Source of the DNA: SFWF01 sp045638145
GTDB lineage: Bacteria > Bacillota > Clostridia > Oscillospirales > Acutalibacteraceae
Assembly (NCBI GenBank): GCA_045638145.1
Contig: JAZUAU010000027.1
Coordinates: forward strand, 1 to 64,000
DNA: 64,000 bases
Reading direction: 5' to 3'
Shown in pieces: positions 41,698 through 50,118 of this stretch. The notes under the pieces were generated by a model. It saw only the letters and a list, made by a program, of their open reading frames with translations. It did no database searches and had not been told where the DNA came from. Within the stretch, counting starts at the first letter, position 1; every line of letters starts with the position of its first letter. A program made the position numbers and the translations under genes.

Positions 41698-41752
41698 GGA
41701 TAACGAGAGAAATTTGTGCAGAAAACCTTTTCTTCGGCACGTTAGACGTACA
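41698..41752. repeat. 55-bp direct repeat, copy 2
   Basis: Second copy of the unit at 41548-41602. It is followed by a GTTGCC/GGCAAC mini-hairpin near 41804 also seen at 32072. Confidence 0.8.
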
Positions 41753-41831
41753 AAGGTACTTCGAGTGCCGAAAAAAAGTTTAAAAAGGAATGCTATACAA
41801 TCGTTGCCGAAGGCAACACATCAAATAAAAG

Positions 41832-41869
41832 AAAGGTGTCCGACAGATTTTATTCTATCGAACACCTTT
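41832..41869 (-). terminator. Terminator of gdhA
   Basis: AAAGGTGT and ACACCTTT arms with an inner CGA/TCG pairing; on minus it is followed by CTTTTATTT. Confidence 0.75.
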
Positions 41870-41915
41870 ATAATTTTCATTCCTTTTGGTCTGTGCGAAT
41901 TTCGCCGTTAGCCAA

Positions 41916-43265
41916 TTAGCAAACGCCTTGGGCAATCATAGCCTCGGCTACCTTCTCAAATCCTGCAATATTTGCACCTGCTACGAGGTCGCCTTCCATA
42001 CCGTACTTCTTAGCTGCATCCCAGGATGCCTTGTAGATGCCTTCCATAATCTGATGGAGCTTTGCGTCAACCTCTTCTGCAGTCCAGCTGTAACGCATAG
42101 AGTTCTGGCTCATTTCAAGACCGGATACTGCAACACCGCCTGCGTTTACAGCCTTTGCGGGAGCAATAACTACGCCGTTTTCCTTAAGGTATGCCATAGC
42201 CTCGTTACGTGTGGGCATATTGGAAACCTCAACATAGTACTTAACGCCGTTTGCAACGATCTTCTCAGCCTCAGCCATTCCAACCTCGTTCTGAGTAGCG
42301 CAGGGCATAAGAACGTCTGCCTTAACGCCCCAGGGCTTCTCGCCGGCAAAGAAGGGAACTCCGAACTTATCGGCATAATCCTGAACCTTATTGCGACCTG
42401 AAGCTCTCATTTCGAGCATAAAGTTGATCTTCTCTTCGGTATTAACACCGTTTTCATCATAGATATATCCGTCGGGTCCGGAAATGGTTACAACCTTACC
42501 GCCAAGCTCAGTAAGCTTCTTAACGGTACCCCAAGCAACGTTACCGAAGCCGGAAACTGCGAAGGTTTTGCCCTCAACGGTTTCGCCGAAGGTCTTGAGC
42601 ATTTCAACGGTGTAATAAACTGCACCGAAGCCGGTAGCCTCGGGACGGATGAGAGAACCGCCGAAGGAACGGCCCTTACCGGTGAGAACGCCGGTAAACT
42701 CGTTGCGAAGTCTCTTATCCTGACCGTACATATAGCCGATTTCGCGAGCGCCTACACCAAGGTCACCTGCGGGAACGTCGGTATCAGCACCGATATGCTT
42801 TGAAAGCTCGGTCATAAAGCTCTGGCAGAAGCGCATAATCTCTCCGTCGCTCTTTCCGTTGGGATCAAAGTCTGCGCCACCCTTACCGCCGCCCATGGGA
42901 AGGCCTGTAAGGCTGTTTTTGAAGGTCTGCTCAAAGCCGAGGAACTTCATAATAGAAGCAGTAACATTAGGAGCAAAGCGAATACCGCCCTTGTAGGGTC
43001 CGATAGCAGAATTAAATTGTACTCTGTATCCACGGTTTACCTGAACCTGACCGTTATCGTCAACCCAGGGAACGCGGAACTGAATCTGACGCTCGGGCTC
43101 TACCATACGCTCGATAACGCCTGCCTTCTGGAACTTGGGATCCTGCTCAACTACAGGCTCAAGAGAGGTGAGAACCTCCATTACTGCCTGTAAAAACTCG
43201 GGTTCTCCGGCATTACGCTTTTCAACATCAGCGTAAACCTTCTTTAAATACTCATTTTTTAACAT
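41916..43265 (-). CDS. gdhA: Glutamate dehydrogenase
   Basis: A 449-aa hexameric-type glutamate dehydrogenase that interconverts 2-oxoglutarate plus ammonia with glutamate. LPMGGGKGGADFDPNGKSD carries the catalytic lysine region, AGDLGVGAREIGYMYGQ and the Rossmann motif VSGFGNVAWG follow. Length and motifs fit the NADP-type small GDH of bacteria. AAGGAGG precedes the ATG. A near-consensus promoter and a palindrome TAGTTTA-C-TAAACTA (43289-43303) lie upstream. Confidence 0.95.
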   Translation of the reverse strand: MLKNEYLKKVYADVEKRNAGEPEFLQAVMEVLTSLEPVVEQDPKFQKAGVIERMVEPERQIQFRVPWVDDNGQVQVNRGYRVQFNSAIGPYKGGIRFAPNVTASIMKFLGFEQTFKNSLTGLPMGGGKGGADFDPNGKSDGEIMRFCQSFMTELSKHIGADTDVPAGDLGVGAREIGYMYGQDKRLRNEFTGVLTGKGRSFGGSLIRPEATGFGAVYYTVEMLKTFGETVEGKTFAVSGFGNVAWGTVKKLTELGGKVVTISGPDGYIYDENGVNTEEKINFMLEMRASGRNKVQDYADKFGVPFFAGEKPWGVKADVLMPCATQNEVGMAEAEKIVANGVKYYVEVSNMPTRNEAMAYLKENGVVIAPAKAVNAGGVAVSGLEMSQNSMRYSWTAEEVDAKLHQIMEGIYKASWDAAKKYGMEGDLVAGANIAGFEKVAEAMIAQGVC

Positions 43266-43288
43266 TATGTACTCCTCCTTAGAGTGAT

Positions 43289-43345
43289 TAGTTTACTAAA
43301 CTAAAATAATAAAGTTATTTTATATCTAAAAAAGCCATTTGTCAA
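43289..43345 (-). promoter_or_regulatory. gdhA promoter with palindrome
   Basis: TTGACA (43340-43345), 17 nt, TAAAAT (43317-43322) on minus. The perfect palindrome TAGTTTA-C-TAAACTA (43289-43303) lies in the 5' untranslated region and may bind a regulator. Confidence 0.75.
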
Positions 43346-43448
43346 TAGCACATAACGATAAAATTTGATGAAATATTCCTCCGCGGAAGAACATTTTTAG
43401 TATATTTTGCAAAATTGTACGCGTGCCGAGAACAAATTTGATATTATA

Positions 43449-43477
43449 TTGAAAAAATGTCGGGCTGGCTGTATAAT
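43449..43477 (+). promoter_or_regulatory. Promoter of the deaminase-like gene and rsmA
   Basis: TTGAAA (43449-43454), 17 nt, TATAAT (43472-43477), with TG before the -10. It lies inside the longest frame and fixes the start downstream at 43500. Confidence 0.78.
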
Positions 43478-43499
43478 ATTTTTAAAGGAGTGGGTGATT

Positions 43500-43862
43500 G
43501 TGCTGACTAATTTTGACGAGCTGAAAACTTTGGCGTCGGGCGAGATGAACAAAAGCTATCCCGCGGGGGATAAAAAATGCGCTGTGGCTATTGCAGCAAA
43601 GTCGGGAAAGATTTATAAGGGTCACCGCGCGGCATTCCCTGACGGACAGATTCTTGATGCCGTTGATATGGCTATTTATTCTGCCTTAGAGGCGGGCGAG
43701 AACAAATTCCTTGCCGCTGCAATCTGCGGAAACGAACCTCCCTCTAAGTCTGCTCTTCGCAGACTCGCCGCTTTTTCGGATATGATGGTATCCCTTAATA
43801 TCAGCGCGGTTTCCGCCGACACCTCACTCAAAAAACTTCTTTTACAGCTTGGAGAAAAATAA
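43500..43862 (+). CDS. Cytidine deaminase-like fold protein lacking catalytic residues (tentative)
   Basis: A 120-aa protein. GTG 43500 is 9 nt after AAAGGAG. The order CAVAIAAKSGKIYKGHRA, ILDAVDMAIYSALEAGENKF and LAAAICGNEPP follows the strand-helix-strand layout of cytidine deaminases, but the zinc motifs (C/H)AE and PCxxC are absent (AVD in place of CAE). It may be a degenerate, non-catalytic relative. The stop overlaps the rsmA start (TAATG), so translation is coupled. Confidence 0.5.
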   Translation: MLTNFDELKTLASGEMNKSYPAGDKKCAVAIAAKSGKIYKGHRAAFPDGQILDAVDMAIYSALEAGENKFLAAAICGNEPPSKSALRRLAAFSDMMVSLNISAVSADTSLKKLLLQLGEK

Positions 43863-44710
43863 TGAATCTTTCTGATTACAATACTCTTAAAAGACTTCTT
43901 GAATCAGAGGGCTTTAATCTGAAAAAAGCCTTTGGGCAAAATTTTCTCGTAGACCCCTCTGTTTGCCCTCGAATGGCAGAGCACGCCGCCGATGAAAACA
44001 CGGGTGTTCTCGAAATTGGTCCCGGCGCGGGAGTGCTTACCGTCGAGCTTTCAAGGGCAGCAAAACGGGTCGTTGCAATTGAACTTGATACAAAGCTTAA
44101 GCCCGTGCTTAAGAAAAGCCTTGCAGGGTGCGATAACGTAGAGGTAATCTTCGGAGATGCTATGAAAACCGACCTTGCGACACTTATCCGCGACAAGTTT
44201 TCGGACTGCGAGCGTGTTTCGGTTTGCGCCAATCTTCCTTACTATATTACCTCGCCTATAATTATGCATCTGCTTGAATCAAAATTACCGATTGATAACA
44301 TTACGGTTATGGTTCAGAAGGAGGCAGCAGAACGCCTCGGAGCAGAGGTCGGAAGCCGCGAGGCGGGCGCAGTTACGGTAGCAGTCGCCTACTATGCCGA
44401 AAGCGAGATACTCTTTGAGGTTGGAAGAGACTCCTTTATGCCACCACCAAATGTTGATAGTGCAGTTATCTCTCTTAATATAAGGAAGGAACCGCCCGTA
44501 AAATTAAATGATGAAGCTAAATTCTTTTCATTTATAAAGGCCTGCTTTGCTCAGAGAAGAAAGACACTTGTTAACACGGTGTCGGCTACTATGGACATAT
44601 CTAAAGATAAGCTTCGCGAGGCGCTCGAGAGCGCGGGGATACCCGAAACGGCACGAAGCGAGCAGCTGACCCTCAGCGAGCTTGCCGCCGTTGCAAATTA
44701 TTTATTTTAA
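43862..44710 (+). CDS. rsmA: 16S rRNA dimethyladenosine transferase
   Basis: A 282-aa KsgA/RsmA enzyme that dimethylates A1518 and A1519 of 16S rRNA. KKAFGQNFLVD, the SAM motif VLEIGPGAGVLTVEL, and the catalytic NLPYYITSPI are present, with the C-terminal FFSFIKACFAQRRKTLVN. It is translationally coupled to the preceding small gene and ends at a strong terminator. Confidence 0.96.
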   Translation: MNLSDYNTLKRLLESEGFNLKKAFGQNFLVDPSVCPRMAEHAADENTGVLEIGPGAGVLTVELSRAAKRVVAIELDTKLKPVLKKSLAGCDNVEVIFGDAMKTDLATLIRDKFSDCERVSVCANLPYYITSPIIMHLLESKLPIDNITVMVQKEAAERLGAEVGSREAGAVTVAVAYYAESEILFEVGRDSFMPPPNVDSAVISLNIRKEPPVKLNDEAKFFSFIKACFAQRRKTLVNTVSATMDISKDKLREALESAGIPETARSEQLTLSELAAVANYLF

Positions 44711-44716
44711 AATCTT

Positions 44717-44751
44717 AAAGGACAGAGAATACTTTGGGTTCTCTGTCCTTT
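44717..44751 (+). terminator. Terminator of rsmA
   Basis: AAAGGACAGAGAA (44717-44729) and TTCTCTGTCCTTT (44739-44751), followed by TT. Confidence 0.88.
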
Positions 44752-44801
44752 TTCTATTGTTTTATATTTAACGGGAGGGCACAGAGGCCCTCCCCTACTT
44801 C

Positions 44802-45344
44802 TTATTCTTCGGAGTTTTTTCTGTCGTGACGGAACATACCGACAAATATTGAAACAAGGGTTACGGCTTCGCAGATTATGGCGCCGATTGAGCCTGCAAA
44901 GGCATTATAGATAAGCCAGGCGGGCGAGCTTACAAGACCGAGCTTTCGAACATCGGATGCATTTTTAAGACGGAAGCCAATATTGAGGGCAATCATTCCG
45001 ATTACGGGAAGCACCTCGATGGCAAGATTTTTCACGGTCGGCTCTTTTCCAAAAACGGTAAAGCTCAAAATATAAACTGAAATATATGTTGAAATAAAGA
45101 AGATGAACCACGGAAGTCTGTCTGCCTTCAGTTTATCCTTAAAGAGGAAAACTATGGCACGAACTACCGCGATTATATTCAGCAGACCGCCGACGAAGGC
45201 GCCGAGCATAAGAAAATTGATTGCGAAAAGAGTGCCGCCCACAAGCTGAAGAGCTATTACGGTCGACTGCTTTTTTCCTTGGTATGAAATAATGTTAAAA
45301 GCCATTGCGAGGATGCCTATCCCCTGTGCGACTAATTGATACAT
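44802..45344 (-). CDS. YgjV family inner membrane protein
   Basis: A 180-aa protein with about six hydrophobic segments of the YgjV (Imp-YgjV) family. It starts YQLVAQGIGILAMAFNIISYQGKKQ, the characteristic opening, with GGTLFAINFLMLGAFVGG next. The cellular role is unknown. It is monocistronic and convergent with rsmA. Confidence 0.85.
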   Translation of the reverse strand: MYQLVAQGIGILAMAFNIISYQGKKQSTVIALQLVGGTLFAINFLMLGAFVGGLLNIIAVVRAIVFLFKDKLKADRLPWFIFFISTYISVYILSFTVFGKEPTVKNLAIEVLPVIGMIALNIGFRLKNASDVRKLGLVSSPAWLIYNAFAGSIGAIICEAVTLVSIFVGMFRHDRKNSEE

Positions 45345-45411
45345 ATTAAAACCTCTTTCTATAGGTTACTACAAGGGCATTTTACCACAGGAATATCACT
45401 ATTGCAAGAAA

Positions 45412-45445
45412 GAAAAACAACACTCACGAAGAGTGTTGTTTTTTA
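45412..45445 (-). terminator. Terminator of the surface protein gene
   Basis: AAAAACAACACTC and GAGTGTTGTTTTT arms around ACGAA. Confidence 0.85.
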
Positions 45446-45449
45446 GCTT

Positions 45450-47540
45450 TTATTCTGTTTTGTCGTCCTTTTTACCCTTGAGGTTTTTGTAGTAAAAATA
45501 GCCGAATACTCCGCCACCGATTAAAGCCAATGCGCCAAGCACTATGATAACTACCGTAAGAGCATTGCCGCCCTTTTCGGTGTTTTCCTCGGTGTTTAAA
45601 GCTCCGATGGTGTTGGTTGCGGCTTCGCCCGATTCGGCCGTCTCGGAATTAGCGTCGTCCTCGGGAGCAGTATCTCCGTCGGGATTTTCGGCCGTTTCTC
45701 CGTTACCGCTTCCACCATTACCGGACCCACCATTTCCGCCGCCACCCGAAGACTCTTCTTTATAATCTCCGACAAAGGCGTAGGAGCTGTTGTGGGTAAT
45801 ATTGAAATGGAAATAACCCGTTTTTTCTGCCTTTATATTGCTTGCGACAAGGTCAACCTCACTTGTTGTGTCGTTAAGGTAATAAAGGCGCATATCGTTT
45901 GTATTGGTAAAACCTTTGAGTGTGAATCCGGGCTTAAAGCGAATTGTTGCCTTGCCGGGAAGCTCGCCGTTATTAGCAAAAATAATTCTTATAAAAGTGT
46001 TTCCCTTTTCACGACTCGGCTTTTTAAACTGCTTTTGAATTGCTTCAGAGCGCCAATCTTCCTCTTTTATTTTTATATAAGCATTTATGTCCTTTGCTTT
46101 TGACTTATCGACATGCTTGCCATACATTACCCATTCAATACCGTCGTCAGATTCGCCGCCACTACTGCTATAGTCATACATCTTTTCAAAGATAACGGTT
46201 ACATCCTTGCCTGCGATAATCTCAAAAACCGCCTTTGGAATGGTGGGGTTATTTTCGCTTATGTTGATAACAACCGTTTTTCCCTTTTCTTCAGAAGCCT
46301 TTGTTATTACATCCAGGAAATCTGACGATGTGATCGAGGTGTAATAATCAGCCTCTGTAACATCATAAACAGTAAATGTTTTCTTTTCAAAATCACCATT
46401 TTCCAAAAGATAAGTGCTGGTGTTTCCGTATGCATCCCTTAAAATAATTTTTTTGACATAATAAGTTCCGTTACCGCAGTATCTCGGGAACTTATAGTAT
46501 ATTTCGGTATTGCTGTCAGCTCCGCTATATTGCACGTCTCCAAGAAAACTCGGATCGCCTTCTTTTCCAAAGAATATGTCAAATACTCCTGCTTCGCCCG
46601 AATCGTCGGTCGCATCAACTATTACCTTAAGATAATCGGGTGTGTAAACTTCAGTGCAGCTATATCTGTAACCCACAAGCTTCGGAGGCTCTTTATCTTC
46701 GGTTATATCGGTAAAGTTTATTGTAAGGTCCTTTCGGGTAATACCGGGAAGAAAATACTCCGCCCACTCGATGGTTGTATCTTCAGGATAGAAACAGTAA
46801 AACCTGCCGTCTTCGGTATTTACATCCATTTTGAAAACCTCAGGATATTTTATGGGAGAAGAAAAACGGTCCCTAAAGGTGACTGTTGCAGAATACTCAT
46901 TCTTTTTTCCTGTCGGTTCTAAATCCATACAGTTGCTGACAGAAGATTGCTCTCCTAACTTCTGGCCGACATCGATGGCAACTCTGGTTATTTTTTCCTT
47001 GCCGGTAGGCTCAATAACAGCGGTATAGGTAAACTGGGTTTTCGTGCTGTGTCCCTTGTCGGGCGTAACCTTTAAGCTTTTTACATTCGGCACTCCAGGT
47101 TTATAGGTAGGATTATTTACTGAAAAACAATAGTAGCTGTCTTCTTCAGAAAAATTTTCAATCGTGTAGTTGTAAGCCGAATCGCTTACACTTACACAGC
47201 GAATGTAATATTTACCCGACACACAAGACTCAAACGAGAACTCTAATGTATATTTATCTGTTACACTGGGCTGCTGCAAATCACGGATAAGCTCTTCGCC
47301 TGTTTCTGCATTCTTAATATAGACCCAAATTGCCCCGATCGATATATTGTCGGTAACGCTGACTTGCACCTTCAGCTTATCGTTTGGACCGTATGTTTTG
47401 CCGGCAGTATGATTTGCAATAGTAATGCTATGAATTACCGGTGCTTCGTTATCCACAGAATTGGCAGAGGCTGTGAATACTCCCGACACCATTATCATAA
47501 TAATTAAAAATAATGCTAAAAAGCGAATGTAGTTCTTCAT
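45450..47540 (-). CDS. Large anchored surface protein with Ig-like domains
   Basis: A 696-aa exported protein. Residues 1-27 form a signal peptide (MKNYIRFLALFLIIMIM..ASA). Several beta-rich segments follow with the pattern 'NEAPVIHSI', 'KVQVSVTDNISI' and 'PPKLVGYRYS', resembling tandem Ig-like or Bacteroidetes-type domains. Near the C-terminus a Gly/Ser/Glu-rich linker (SSGGGGNGGSGNGGSGNGE) precedes one membrane helix (ALTVVIIVLGALALIGGGVF) and a basic tail, so it is membrane-anchored. Start ATG 47540 has AAAGGATG upstream. It is monocistronic behind the promoter at 47581. Adhesion or sensing is possible but unproven. Confidence 0.8.
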   Translation of the reverse strand: MKNYIRFLALFLIIMIMVSGVFTASANSVDNEAPVIHSITIANHTAGKTYGPNDKLKVQVSVTDNISIGAIWVYIKNAETGEELIRDLQQPSVTDKYTLEFSFESCVSGKYYIRCVSVSDSAYNYTIENFSEEDSYYCFSVNNPTYKPGVPNVKSLKVTPDKGHSTKTQFTYTAVIEPTGKEKITRVAIDVGQKLGEQSSVSNCMDLEPTGKKNEYSATVTFRDRFSSPIKYPEVFKMDVNTEDGRFYCFYPEDTTIEWAEYFLPGITRKDLTINFTDITEDKEPPKLVGYRYSCTEVYTPDYLKVIVDATDDSGEAGVFDIFFGKEGDPSFLGDVQYSGADSNTEIYYKFPRYCGNGTYYVKKIILRDAYGNTSTYLLENGDFEKKTFTVYDVTEADYYTSITSSDFLDVITKASEEKGKTVVINISENNPTIPKAVFEIIAGKDVTVIFEKMYDYSSSGGESDDGIEWVMYGKHVDKSKAKDINAYIKIKEEDWRSEAIQKQFKKPSREKGNTFIRIIFANNGELPGKATIRFKPGFTLKGFTNTNDMRLYYLNDTTSEVDLVASNIKAEKTGYFHFNITHNSSYAFVGDYKEESSGGGGNGGSGNGGSGNGETAENPDGDTAPEDDANSETAESGEAATNTIGALNTEENTEKGGNALTVVIIVLGALALIGGGVFGYFYYKNLKGKKDDKTE

Positions 47541-47580
47541 TATAAACATCCTTTCGCGCCGAAGCGCATAATCCGAATAA

Positions 47581-47609
47581 AGTATACCACCACCGCAAAA
47601 ATAAGTCAA
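47581..47609 (-). promoter_or_regulatory. Promoter of the surface protein gene
   Basis: TTGACT (47604-47609), 17 nt, TATACT (47581-47586) on minus. Confidence 0.78.
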
Positions 47610-47707
47610 TTTTTTATAAAAATCGCGAGCAAAGTACCAAGTTTGGGACAAAGAGGGGTATATAATAGACACATAACGAAAGAAATTAAAAATTTTTAAA
47701 AAAACAC

Positions 47708-47762
47708 TTGACAAATAAACATCTGTTCGTTATAATAAAATCACAGAAAAAAACAAATGTTC
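47708..47762 (+). promoter_or_regulatory. Consensus promoter with two SOS-box-like sites
   Basis: TTGACA (47708-47713), 17 nt, TATAAT (47731-47736). AAACATCTGTTC (47717-47728) lies in the spacer and AAACAAATGTTC (47751-47762) just after the start point. Each differs by one base from the Firmicute LexA core GAAC-N4-GTTC. Confidence 0.72.
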
Positions 47763-47789
47763 TTTCAGCCTATCAGGAGGTTTTAAGCT

Positions 47790-47966
47790 ATGGAAACTAA
47801 CTTTGTACTTGCAACACTTTTTGAAATCGGACTTGTTGCTTTTTGTATTTTCGGTCTTTTCAACGAGCAGAAATTTGCTGACACCGAGCGCCGCGTATTC
47901 AGATTTATAAAGCGCTATGTCCGCGCCTTTATTAACGGCAGCGATTTATCGAGAGAAAAAATTTAA
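47790..47966 (+). CDS. 58-aa membrane protein, probably SOS-controlled
   Basis: A small protein starting METNFVLATLFEIGLVAFCIF, with one N-terminal hydrophobic helix (about residues 5-24) and a basic cytoplasmic tail (RRVFRFIKRYVRAF). AGGAGG lies 9 nt upstream of the ATG. Its promoter carries two LexA-like boxes, one between -35 and -10. Small membrane proteins with such control in other bacteria (YneA, SidA, DivS) block cell division during DNA damage. I see no LysM domain as in YneA, so homology is not claimed; the role is inference from regulation and topology. Confidence 0.7.
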   Translation: METNFVLATLFEIGLVAFCIFGLFNEQKFADTERRVFRFIKRYVRAFINGSDLSREKI

Positions 47967-47989
47967 AATCGCGTCGCAGACACCTCTTA

Positions 47990-48020
47990 ACTAGTGCCTA
48001 GTGCCTAGTGACTAGTGCCT
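47990..48020. repeat. Short CTAGTGC tandem repeat
   Basis: Four units of ACTAGTGC/CTAGTGC type occur in a row, containing repeated CTAG tetramers. Confidence 0.7.
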
Positions 48021-48070
48021 AATTTGTTATCATTTTTGACTCCTTTCTGTTTTTATTTCACACACAGCGA

Positions 48071-48100
48071 AAAACCGACTGCCAAAAAGCAGTCGGTTTT
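48071..48100. terminator. Terminator of the esterase gene
   Basis: AAAACCGACTGC (48071-48082) and GCAGTCGGTTTT (48089-48100), with T runs on both strands. Confidence 0.85.
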
Positions 48101-48118
48101 TTGCGTTTATATATTAAA

Positions 48119-48982
48119 TTAAAGTCGGCTCGAATATTCTGCCTTTAATACCTCGGCAGCAGCCTCTTCGGAATTTTTGAAAAGACGGTCGAGCCAAGAG
48201 ATAGAGAGCCTCATCCACTCGGCAAAGGAGGGGTCACTTCCGCCGCCGGGGGTAAGCTCGGTTGCAAGACCCATTCCGTGTCCTCCGTTGGGGAAGATAT
48301 GAAGCTCAAAGGGAATCTTCTCACTGTCGAGTGCCTCGGCAAATTTTAGCGAATCGGTTACAGGCACCGCTCTGTCGCGGAAGGTATGTGCGAGGAAGGT
48401 GTAAGGGGTGTCCTTGTTTACGCAGGTGTGGAGGTTGAGGTCGCGATAGGTAGCTTCAAAATCTCCGTCTCCGATTATGCGTGCAAGGTTATTTGTATTT
48501 TCCATCCAAGAGGTTGAAATAACGGGATAGATGAGGATGAGGGCGTTGGGCTTTATTTCATCACGAGTACAGCCTGCCGCCGTCTGAATTTTCTCCTCGG
48601 TCCAGTGAACGCCGAGAGACGCCGCAAGGTGTCCGCCTGCCGAAAATCCGCAAACGGCAATTCTTTCCTTGTCCACTCCCCACTCCTCTGCGTGGTCGCG
48701 AATAAGCTTCATAGCGTGGCAGAGGTCAACGAGGGAATTCGGATAAACCGCATCCTCCTTAATCGAATAGCGGAGGATAAACACGTGATAGCCTGCCGCA
48801 GAATAGCACATAGCAACGGGGTCTGCCTCTCGGTCGGAGCAAAGCTGATATCCGCCGCCGGGACAAACCACCACGGCAGGGCGAACCGCAAGGCTCGGCA
48901 GCGACTCGCTCGGGGTATAGAGCATACATTCAAGATGAATATCCTTGTTCGCTTCGGATAAATAAAACTTTTCGTATCTCAT
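48119..48982 (-). CDS. Alpha/beta hydrolase, acetyl-xylan esterase/lipase-like
   Basis: A 287-aa cytoplasmic esterase of the BD-FAE/Aes type. VVVCPGGGYQLCSDREADPVA is the oxyanion region, CGFSAGGHLAASLG the nucleophile elbow, and FPNGGHGMGLATE the catalytic His; the acid is probably D in FRDRAVPVTDSL. The start is ATG 48982 with AAGGTGA before it. It is divergent from the M14 peptidase. Deacetylation of sugars taken up by the cell is a reasonable but unproven role. Confidence 0.87.
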   Translation of the reverse strand: MRYEKFYLSEANKDIHLECMLYTPSESLPSLAVRPAVVVCPGGGYQLCSDREADPVAMCYSAAGYHVFILRYSIKEDAVYPNSLVDLCHAMKLIRDHAEEWGVDKERIAVCGFSAGGHLAASLGVHWTEEKIQTAAGCTRDEIKPNALILIYPVISTSWMENTNNLARIIGDGDFEATYRDLNLHTCVNKDTPYTFLAHTFRDRAVPVTDSLKFAEALDSEKIPFELHIFPNGGHGMGLATELTPGGGSDPSFAEWMRLSISWLDRLFKNSEEAAAEVLKAEYSSRL

Positions 48983-49083
48983 AAAATCACCTTTTCCGGT
49001 TTTTCTACCTGCATAGTAACATAAAATTTTAAACCTTTCAATATAAATGTATAACAAAACTATAGCTTATAGGGAGAATTTCA

Positions 49084-49980
49084 ATGTTTTCGGATGAGTT
49101 TTCGGCTTTCAGCTATTTTGATATGATAAGAGATATTGACCGCCTTAGCAAGGAGTTTTCCTTTGTTCATACCGCCGTTATCGGCAAAAGCGTTATGGGA
49201 AAGGATATTCCGGCGATAAGTTTAGGCAGAGCTTCGGAATACGTGCTTTTCGCGGGTGGTTTTCACGGGAGCGAGCATATTACCTCTACCCTACTTATGC
49301 GCTTTCTGTGGGAGCTTTGCCGCGCGGTAGAGGAGGACGGCGTTATCGAGGGGCTCAAAGTCAGGCGGGCTTTATACGGCAGAGGGCTTGTGGTAGTGCC
49401 CTGCATAAATCCCGACGGTTGTGAGATTTCCCGCTTCGGGCTTTCGGCTACGGGCGGCAGCCGCTTTCTGCGCAGAATTTCTGGCGGAGATTTCACCCAC
49501 TTTAACGCAAACGCAAGGGGCGTTGACATAAATCATAACTTTAACGCAGATTGGGAAAATTTGCGTGAGAAAGAAAAGGAGTCGGGAATAATAGGCCCTG
49601 CAAAAACACGCTTTGGCGGTTTTTCACCCGAAAGCGAGCCCGAAACGGCGGCTATTTGTCGTCTTTGCCGCACGGCAAAATTCCGTCACGCGCTTGCCTT
49701 TCATTCACAAGGAGAGGTAATCTATGGACCCACGGGCGACAAGAGACCCCCGCGCAGCGACCGAATGGCAGAGATCATGGCAACCTCATCGGGCTATACA
49801 CTCTCTGAACCCGAAGGCCTTGCAGTCGGAGGCGGCTTTAAGGACTGGTTTATAAAGGAATTTTTCCACCCCGCATTTACTGTTGAGGTAGGCTGTGGTG
49901 AAAATCCGCTACCCCTCTCCGACTACCCAAAAATCTTCAACCGCATCCGCGAGCTTTTAATGCTTTCGGCAATTATGTAA
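49084..49980 (+). CDS. M14 family zinc carboxypeptidase
   Basis: A 298-aa metallopeptidase of the M14 family. The zinc site is HGSEHITSTL (H-x-x-E) with the distal His in ALAFHSQGEVIYG, and the catalytic Glu is in FTVEVGCGENPLP. It also has PCINPDGCEISRFG and DINHNFNADW, typical of gamma-D-glutamyl-diaminopimelate peptidases, so a peptidoglycan fragment is a likely substrate. No signal peptide is visible, which suggests cytoplasmic muropeptide recycling. GGGAG precedes the ATG. Confidence 0.9.
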   Translation: MFSDEFSAFSYFDMIRDIDRLSKEFSFVHTAVIGKSVMGKDIPAISLGRASEYVLFAGGFHGSEHITSTLLMRFLWELCRAVEEDGVIEGLKVRRALYGRGLVVVPCINPDGCEISRFGLSATGGSRFLRRISGGDFTHFNANARGVDINHNFNADWENLREKEKESGIIGPAKTRFGGFSPESEPETAAICRLCRTAKFRHALAFHSQGEVIYGPTGDKRPPRSDRMAEIMATSSGYTLSEPEGLAVGGGFKDWFIKEFFHPAFTVEVGCGENPLPLSDYPKIFNRIRELLMLSAIM

Positions 49981-49995
49981 TTATTACAAAAAAAT

Positions 49996-50050
49996 TCTCT
50001 GAAAAAATGAAAATTTTCTGAAAAAATGAAAATTGTCTGAAAAAATAATT
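49996..50050. repeat. 19-bp tandem repeat, 2.7 copies
   Basis: Units of the form YTCTGAAAAAATGAAAATT repeat twice and are followed by a partial third copy. They lie between the M14 gene and the guaA promoter. Confidence 0.75.
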
Positions 50051-50077
50051 GATTTAGGGCAACACATATAATATAAT
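50049..50077 (+). promoter_or_regulatory. Promoter of the GMP synthase gene
   Basis: TTGATT (50049-50054), 17 nt, TATAAT (50072-50077). No purine riboswitch was recognised in the 40-nt leader. Confidence 0.75.
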
Positions 50078-50118
50078 TAAGTATAAAATTTTTAAAGTTT
50101 CAATTCGGAGGATGTTAT

